From Cyanobacteria bacterium UBA1221 (GTDB lineage: Bacteria; Cyanobacteriota; Vampirovibrionia; Gastranaerophilales; Gastranaerophilaceae), in NCBI GenBank assembly GCA_002309425.1, contig DBXD01000060.1:17340-38991 (forward strand): a DNA stretch of 21,652 nucleotides, read 5' to 3'. Every line of letters starts with the position of its first letter. Position 1 is the stretch's first letter. The notes under the pieces are model-generated. The model was not told where the DNA came from, ran no database searches, and was given only the letters and a program-made list of their open reading frames with translations. A program made the position numbers and the translations under genes. This document shows, in pieces, positions 14,372 through 18,692 of this stretch.

Positions 14372-14403
14372 AATATAACCGCCTTTCTTTTTTAGCATGA
14401 CTA

Positions 14404-14432
14404 ATTGTATAAAAAAAGCATATGTATGTAAA
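14404..14432 (-). promoter_or_regulatory. Promoter of the rubrerythrin gene
   Basis: On the minus strand: TTTACA (14432-14427), 17-base spacer, TACAAT (14409-14404). The start would be near 14397, giving a leader of about 26 nt before the chosen ATG. Confidence 0.65.
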
Positions 14433-14441
14433 GTAAGAGGT

Positions 14442-15005
14442 TTATACCTCAGACAACAATCTTTTCAATAATTCCACATCAAGTCCAATTATATTATCCA
14501 AACTTCCCGTATATTCTCTTATATACCCGTCAGGCATTTCCTGAATGCCGTATGAACCGGCCTTATCAAGAGGTTTATAATTTTCTATATAAAATTTTAT
14601 CTGTTCATCCGACAATGTTTCAAAAGTCACACGGCTTGTGGAGGAAGCATGAAAAAGCTTATGGGTTTCTGAGTCAATAACAGCCGTTCCCGTCACAACA
14701 GAATGAGTACGGCCTGAAAGCCTTTTTAACATATCATAAGCCTCTGCTTCATCTTTTGGTTTACCTAAAATTTTATTATCCAGTACGACTACCGTATCAG
14801 CGCCCACGACTATTGACGGGTCTTCTGCAAGCGGGACAACGGCAAGTGCTTTATTTACAGCCAGACTCTCTACAAATTCGTAAGAAAAATCCGTCTTCGT
14901 ATGGTCTTCCACGTACGGCGACGGAATGATTTTAAACTCACAATTTATCTTTCTCAAGAGATCCCGCCTTCTTGGAGAAGACGAGGCTAAAATAAGTTTT
15001 TTCAT
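14442..15005 (-). CDS. maf: Maf-family nucleoside triphosphate pyrophosphatase
   Basis: Hydrolyses non-canonical or modified nucleoside triphosphates (dTTP/UTP type in the YhdE branch) to monophosphates; a housecleaning enzyme also linked to septum control. The 187 residues are full length. Visible motifs: the N-terminal loop LASSSPRRRDLL (6-17), the central GADTVVVLDNKILGKP with the catalytic Asp70 and Lys82, the SGRTHSVVTG segment and the KAGSYGIQ motif near the C-terminus. A ribosome site AAAGGGG precedes the ATG. An extended -10 box just upstream suggests it is transcribed apart from the 80-residue gene. Confidence 0.95.
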   Translation of the reverse strand: MKKLILASSSPRRRDLLRKINCEFKIIPSPYVEDHTKTDFSYEFVESLAVNKALAVVPLAEDPSIVVGADTVVVLDNKILGKPKDEAEAYDMLKRLSGRTHSVVTGTAVIDSETHKLFHASSTSRVTFETLSDEQIKFYIENYKPLDKAGSYGIQEMPDGYIREYTGSLDNIIGLDVELLKRLLSEV

Positions 15006-15027
15006 ACTTTAAATCCCCTTTTTAACA

Positions 15028-15036
15028 ATTATATCA
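15028..15036 (-). promoter_or_regulatory. Extended -10 promoter for maf
   Basis: On the minus strand TGA-TATAAT (15036-15028), a perfect -10 with the TGn extension. The start would be near 15021. No clear -35 box. Confidence 0.55.
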
Positions 15037-15060
15037 AAAAAGAGGATTTATTAAACTTTT

Positions 15061-15303
15061 TTATTGATAAGCATTTCTTGAACGAATATATTTTGCGTTA
15101 CGCGCATTTACCGCATAACAAGCAATATTAAGACGTTGCTTCAAATTCATCATATTCCTGTACATGCTCGCATAATCGTTCATAACCTCCATCATTTTTT
15201 CCGGATTTACCATTGACTCCATATCATCGTGGTTATCAACTTTTTCTTCTGCGTATTTTTTGACCAGCAACTGATCAATGTAATCTTCAGCTCCTATAGC
15301 CAT
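15061..15303 (-). CDS. Small helical protein of unknown function
   Basis: Not recognised. The 80 residues are charged and predicted helical, with a Met-rich middle (MESMVNPEKMMEVMNDYASM, 28-47) and a basic C-terminal part (ARNAKYIRSRNAYQ). There is no signal peptide, membrane helix or cysteine motif. GGGAGG lies 5 bases before the ATG, one of the best ribosome sites in the window, which supports a real and well-expressed gene. It is 136 bases after the zinc-ribbon gene and 55 bases before maf. It could be a small adaptor or chaperone, but nothing in the sequence says so. Confidence 0.7.
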   Translation of the reverse strand: MAIGAEDYIDQLLVKKYAEEKVDNHDDMESMVNPEKMMEVMNDYASMYRNMMNLKQRLNIACYAVNARNAKYIRSRNAYQ

Positions 15304-15439
15304 AACGACCTCCCTGAGATGTTCCTTGTTCCTTTAATTGTGAGAAAGTATTTGAGTTTAATCCTAAATATTCCTTATAATATAATAAAGTATTTTTGTT
15401 TGCTAAAATTGCGCATTTTTACCGAAATTTTAAGAAATA

Positions 15440-15697
15440 TTAAGATAAATTTTTATGGAAGCAATTTACATCCTTTAATTCTTCTTTTTTTCTTATTTCC
15501 CCGCACTTTGAACAAGCCAATATAACTCCGGTGGAATCAATAGGCATAAACAAGTGTTCACACGCTGTTTCACTCATATCATCTTCGGCAGGAATATTTT
15601 CAAGCGGATTTTGACTTTCCTGCTCATCGTGCTTTTCAAGTATTTCTGAAAATTTATCTTTTTTTAAATATTTAATAATTGCTTCCAGAAAAAACAT
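15440..15697 (-). CDS. Small protein with a C-terminal zinc-ribbon-like knuckle
   Basis: An 85-residue protein not assigned to a family. The first 25 residues are amphipathic helix (MFFLEAIIKYLKKDKFSEIL), the middle is acidic, and the second half has Cys46 and His48 followed by a CSKCG knuckle (Cys62, Cys65), which looks like a metal site. It starts one base after the stop of the cytidine deaminase gene, with GGAAGGA a little far upstream (about 12 bases), so translation may be coupled. A role beside cytidine deaminase is not evident. Confidence 0.7.
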   Translation of the reverse strand: MFFLEAIIKYLKKDKFSEILEKHDEQESQNPLENIPAEDDMSETACEHLFMPIDSTGVILACSKCGEIRKKEELKDVNCFHKNLS

Positions 15698-15698
15698 T

Positions 15699-16082
15699 TT
15701 AAAGTTTAAATCCTTCCGGCAAAAGTTCGTTAATAGTTGTAACTTTCAGACCGTATTTCCCGACAGTAACTATATCGAGGCCATCCTCAGACCTAAACTC
15801 ATACAAAACCTGCCTGCAGGCACCGCAAGGCTGACAATATTCAGAATTTGGAGAATATATTGCAATTGCACGAATTTTCTTATCTCCCGCCGCGATTGCA
15901 GAACCTACAGCATTTCTTTCCGCACATATAGTCAGGCCAAAACTTGAATTTTCGAAATTACACCCCGTATAAATATTCCCGTCCACTGTCAGAACACATG
16001 CCCCGACCGCAAATTTTGAATAGGGAGAATATGAGTTTTTCGAGGCTTCTTCAGCCTTATTTATGAGTTCCTGATAATCCAT
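15699..16082 (-). CDS. cdd: Cytidine deaminase
   Basis: Deaminates cytidine and deoxycytidine to uridine and deoxyuridine in pyrimidine salvage. At 127 residues it is the short, tetrameric form. The zinc site is complete: Cys53-Ala-Glu55 (in TICAERNAVG) and Pro-Cys86-Gly-Ala-Cys89 (in QPCGACRQVLYEF), with Glu55 as proton shuttle. The N-terminal SYSPYSKFAVGA segment is also typical. AAAGGA lies 7 bases before the ATG. It heads an operon with a small zinc-knuckle protein, and is divergent from a secreted-protein gene. With tdk it gives two pyrimidine salvage steps in this window. Confidence 0.97.
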   Translation of the reverse strand: MDYQELINKAEEASKNSYSPYSKFAVGACVLTVDGNIYTGCNFENSSFGLTICAERNAVGSAIAAGDKKIRAIAIYSPNSEYCQPCGACRQVLYEFRSEDGLDIVTVGKYGLKVTTINELLPEGFKL

Positions 16083-16158
16083 ATCATAAATCCTTTTTCC
16101 ATGTATTTTAGATTAATATTACAAAAATATAATCCATTAGGTGAATGAAAAATTTGTG

Positions 16159-16167
16159 TGCTATAAT
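16159..16167 (+). promoter_or_regulatory. Extended -10 promoter placed for a leaderless mRNA
   Basis: TGC-TATAAT: a perfect -10 box (16162-16167) with TGn extension and no good -35 box. Six bases separate it from the ATG at 16174, so the transcript should begin at or beside the start codon. Confidence 0.62.
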
Positions 16168-16173
16168 TTTGGC

Positions 16174-17025
16174 ATGAAGATTTATTTAAAATTACTGTTA
16201 TTGGTACTGGTTATTGCATTTGCAGTCATCCCTGCAAAAGCAATTGTTACATTTAATGTAGTGGTTATACCGGTAGATTTGTTTAAGGTTTGCGCCAATT
16301 ATTATTGCTATCCTGAAGTTTCCGAAATCATTGCCGGTGACGTTATAGATAATTTTAATAATACTGAGAGAATAAATTCTCCTTCTCTGGCATATGTAAG
16401 ACATGCAATGTATGAGAATGCTGAATTAAGACGTAGTGCCCATAATGTAATAAATAAATATAATAAGAATAACACTTTAGATTTTGAATCCCTGAAAGCA
16501 ATATCAAAAGCCTTTAAAGCAAATTCCGTACTCATTATATCAAATAATGTACCCGTTGAAAAAGCGTATGCAAAACGTAACGTATGGGAAATGCTCGTTT
16601 TATCAACAAATTTTGATATAACTTATCCATATGTAATGCAAACAAATGCCGTTTTGGTAGATACCGTTAATGATTTAGTTATGTGGCAGGGTAAGTATTC
16701 AAAAAAAATCAGCGGAAATAATGACGAGTTCAGAGCTCCTAATGCATCTGATGCCTTTGCAAAACTGGAATATTTTAAACTGTATTCAAAAGACATACTG
16801 TCAAAAAACATTTCACAAAATATATATTTAAGATTTTTCCCCAAAACGGTTGATCCGCAACCTATTGTTGGCGAAACAAAACCCGAAGGGGCTTATTTCA
16901 GATTTGAAAGTGATGCAAATATTCCCGCGTTGAAAAATCAGTTAATACAGCACCAACGCAGAATGTATTCGCAAACGGATTCGGATGAAAATGAATCCTA
17001 CGGCGAAACAATATATGATTATTAA
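16174..17025 (+). CDS. Secreted protein of unknown function
   Basis: A 283-residue exported protein. The signal peptide (1-23) is very hydrophobic and ends Ala-Lys-Ala. The mature part alternates strands and helices: VVVIPVDLF (about 29-37), a Tyr/Cys-rich NYYCYPEVSEII, a helical region with FESLKAISKAFKANSVLIIS (about 109-128), and a strand AVLVDTVNDLVMWQGKYSKK. The mix of an initial beta strand, a helix, a second beta strand and an aromatic MWQGKYS strand recalls periplasmic proteins that compute oligomer assembly factors (CsgG/LpoB/TolB-N-like folds), but no signature is decisive. The tail is acidic and ends GETIYDY. The earlier GTG at 16141 is rejected as start because the -10 box lies after it. 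The stop interlocks with that of the convergent gene. Confidence 0.78.
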   Translation: MKIYLKLLLLVLVIAFAVIPAKAIVTFNVVVIPVDLFKVCANYYCYPEVSEIIAGDVIDNFNNTERINSPSLAYVRHAMYENAELRRSAHNVINKYNKNNTLDFESLKAISKAFKANSVLIISNNVPVEKAYAKRNVWEMLVLSTNFDITYPYVMQTNAVLVDTVNDLVMWQGKYSKKISGNNDEFRAPNASDAFAKLEYFKLYSKDILSKNISQNIYLRFFPKTVDPQPIVGETKPEGAYFRFESDANIPALKNQLIQHQRRMYSQTDSDENESYGETIYDY

Positions 17026-17378
17026 TCATTTCTGTTTCTGTCCGAATCCATGTCTAATCTGTCTTGTCTGAGGCGTTTTTCTTTATCGAAGTACTGTCGT
17101 TTATTATCTCGGTCCCTGTTTCTGTTAAAATTGTCGAATCTGTTGGCATTATTGTTAGGATTTCTGTTCCAATCCGGGTCACTCTGCCTGTTTCGTATTC
17201 TTGAAGTTTGCATATCCCTTTGCAACTGTCCCGGATTTTGATTTGAGGGGGTACGCATGTTTTCCTGAGCCGGAGTAACTATTGCGACATCTTTTATTTC
17301 GTTAAAATTACTCACGGTATCACTTATTGCCATTGCGGCGACTACTATTATTCCTGACACAATAAATATTTTTTTCAT
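17022..17378 (-). CDS. Small secreted Asn/Arg/Asp-rich disordered protein
   Basis: A 118-residue protein with a signal peptide or signal anchor (1-23, MKKIFIVSGIIVVAAMAISD) followed by a short region and then a low-complexity part (about 65-118) rich in Asn, Arg and Asp with repeated N-R-x and R-x-R-D units. This part is expected to be disordered and could bind nucleic acid, polysaccharide or peptidoglycan, but no domain is recognised. AAAGGAG lies 8 bases before the ATG, which supports real translation. Its TAA and the TAA of the convergent gene overlap by 4 bases, with no room for a terminator between them. Confidence 0.72.
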   Translation of the reverse strand: MKKIFIVSGIIVVAAMAISDTVSNFNEIKDVAIVTPAQENMRTPSNQNPGQLQRDMQTSRIRNRQSDPDWNRNPNNNANRFDNFNRNRDRDNKRQYFDKEKRLRQDRLDMDSDRNRND

Positions 17379-17455
17379 TTTTTATCTCCTTTGTATTTAT
17401 ATAAATCTTATTTCTTATAAAAACATCCGCCGTAACAGCAGTCTTTTGGGGTATG

Positions 17456-17484
17456 TTGCCTAAACTTTAAAACAATGATATATT
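17456..17484 (+). promoter_or_regulatory. Promoter for the zinc-ribbon / radical SAM operon
   Basis: TTGCCT (17456-17461), 17-base spacer, TATATT (17479-17484); start expected near 17491, just before the AAAGGAG ribosome site. Confidence 0.55.
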
Positions 17485-17509
17485 ATAAAGAGTATAAAGG
17501 AGAGAAATT

Positions 17510-17680
17510 ATGGCAAGATTAGTCAGACCTACATGGGCAATAAGATGTGTACAGTCAGGGTGTAAGACTTTGTTTGAAGTTGCTCAGTTAGAAGACGGTA
17601 AACAGCAGGAAGTTGTTTGTCCAAACTGCGGGGAACACTACGTTTATCCCATATCCGATTCTGAGGATAAGGCTGAATAG
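17510..17680 (+). CDS. 56-residue zinc-ribbon protein
   Basis: A short gene that size cut-offs miss. It starts MARLVRPTWAIRC and carries two cysteine pairs, Cys13-x4-Cys18 and Cys37-x2-Cys40 (CPNCGEHYVYP), forming a probable zinc ribbon; the tail is acidic. AAAGGAG lies 6 bases before the ATG, and a -35/-10 pair is upstream. Its TAG stop shares one base with the GTG start of the radical SAM gene, so the two are translationally coupled and perhaps act together. The fold is a common one in nucleic-acid-binding and RNA-polymerase-associated proteins; the role here is unknown. Confidence 0.82.
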   Translation: MARLVRPTWAIRCVQSGCKTLFEVAQLEDGKQQEVVCPNCGEHYVYPISDSEDKAE

Positions 17681-18600
17681 TGTTCAACAACACGGATAAA
17701 CGCTATAACCAGTTTAGTGAATATTTAAAACAAAAATTCGGTGCTAAGGTTTACAAGTTAACTCTTGACGCCGGATTTTCTTGTCCGAATCGTGACGGGA
17801 CAATATCCTCAGGAGGTTGTATATTTTGTGATGACGGCGGAAGTTTTGCCCGCACTCATTCTAACAAACTTAGTATTGAAGAACAGGTACAAAAAGCCAT
17901 TGAGTATGTTTCAGGCAGATTTAACGCTACAAAATATATGTCCTATTTTCAGGCATACTCAAATACCTATAAACCGGTTGAGGAGTTGAAGAAAATTTAT
18001 GATGCAGCCCTTACCCATCCGGATATAGTGGGATTATCAATAGGAACCCGCCCTGATTGCGTGGATGATGAGAAATTGGACTTAATTGCCTCATATTCGG
18101 ACAGGTATTACACATGGATAGAATACGGCTTACAGTCCATACATGATAAAACATTAAGAAAAATTAACAGAGGCCATGATTATAAATGTTTTCTGAATGC
18201 TTATGAAAAAACAAAGGAACGCAATATAAATGTATGCGCTCACGTCATTTTGGGCATGTGGGAGACACACGATGAGATGATGGAAACAGCAAAAGAACTC
18301 GCAAGGCTAAAAGTGGATGGTGTAAAACTTCATCTGTTATGCGCATTAGCCGGAACTAAGTTTACCGAAATGTACGAAAACGGTGAAATTCAATTTATGG
18401 ACATGGATGAATATGTAAATCTCGTTTGTGATTTTCTGGAATATTTACCAAAAGAAACAACTATCCACAGGCTTGCCGGAAACGGGTACAGAGATGCGCT
18501 TGTGGCTCCTGATTGGCTCGGCGCAAAATTTGACTGCTTAAATAAAATTGACCACGAATTCCTTTTAAGAAATTCTTTTCAGGGAAGTAAGTTTACATAA
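17680..18600 (+). CDS. TIGR01212-family radical SAM protein (YhcC/YtqA-like)
   Basis: A 306-residue radical SAM enzyme. The cluster cysteines have the spacing typical of this family, Cys35-x11-Cys47-x2-Cys50 in SCPNRDGTISSGGCIFC, rather than the standard C-x3-C-x2-C. Other family marks are VGLSIGTRPDCV, YGLQSIHDKTLRKINRGHD and the C-terminal KLHLLCALAGTKF. The substrate of this family is not firmly known to me; relatives are associated with tRNA or cofactor modification. It begins with GTG at 17680, overlapping the preceding TAG by one base, with AAGG 8 bases upstream. No clear terminator follows before the next promoter. Confidence 0.92.
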   Translation: MFNNTDKRYNQFSEYLKQKFGAKVYKLTLDAGFSCPNRDGTISSGGCIFCDDGGSFARTHSNKLSIEEQVQKAIEYVSGRFNATKYMSYFQAYSNTYKPVEELKKIYDAALTHPDIVGLSIGTRPDCVDDEKLDLIASYSDRYYTWIEYGLQSIHDKTLRKINRGHDYKCFLNAYEKTKERNINVCAHVILGMWETHDEMMETAKELARLKVDGVKLHLLCALAGTKFTEMYENGEIQFMDMDEYVNLVCDFLEYLPKETTIHRLAGNGYRDALVAPDWLGAKFDCLNKIDHEFLLRNSFQGSKFT

Positions 18601-18623
18601 ATAAATCTCAATATTTCGGATGA

Positions 18624-18652
18624 TTGCCCACATGGATAAAAATCACTATAAT
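18624..18652 (+). promoter_or_regulatory. Promoter for the RTX cysteine-peptidase-like gene
   Basis: TTGCCC (18624-18629), 17-base spacer, perfect TATAAT (18647-18652). The start would be near 18659, with a leader of about 34 nt and an AGGAG ribosome site. Confidence 0.7.
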
Positions 18653-18692
18653 AAATAACATGTTACTATAGGCAAATTATAGGAGAAGAGAC

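Noticed and set aside
14372..14398. Upstream ATG adding nine residues to the rubrerythrin
   Set aside because: It sits at the predicted transcription start, has no ribosome site, and the extra residues precede the conserved rubredoxin start.
16145..16177. 10-codon ORF whose TGA overlaps the ATG at 16174 (ATGA)
   Set aside because: It starts upstream of, and runs through, the -10 box of the likely promoter, so it is unlikely to be transcribed with the gene.
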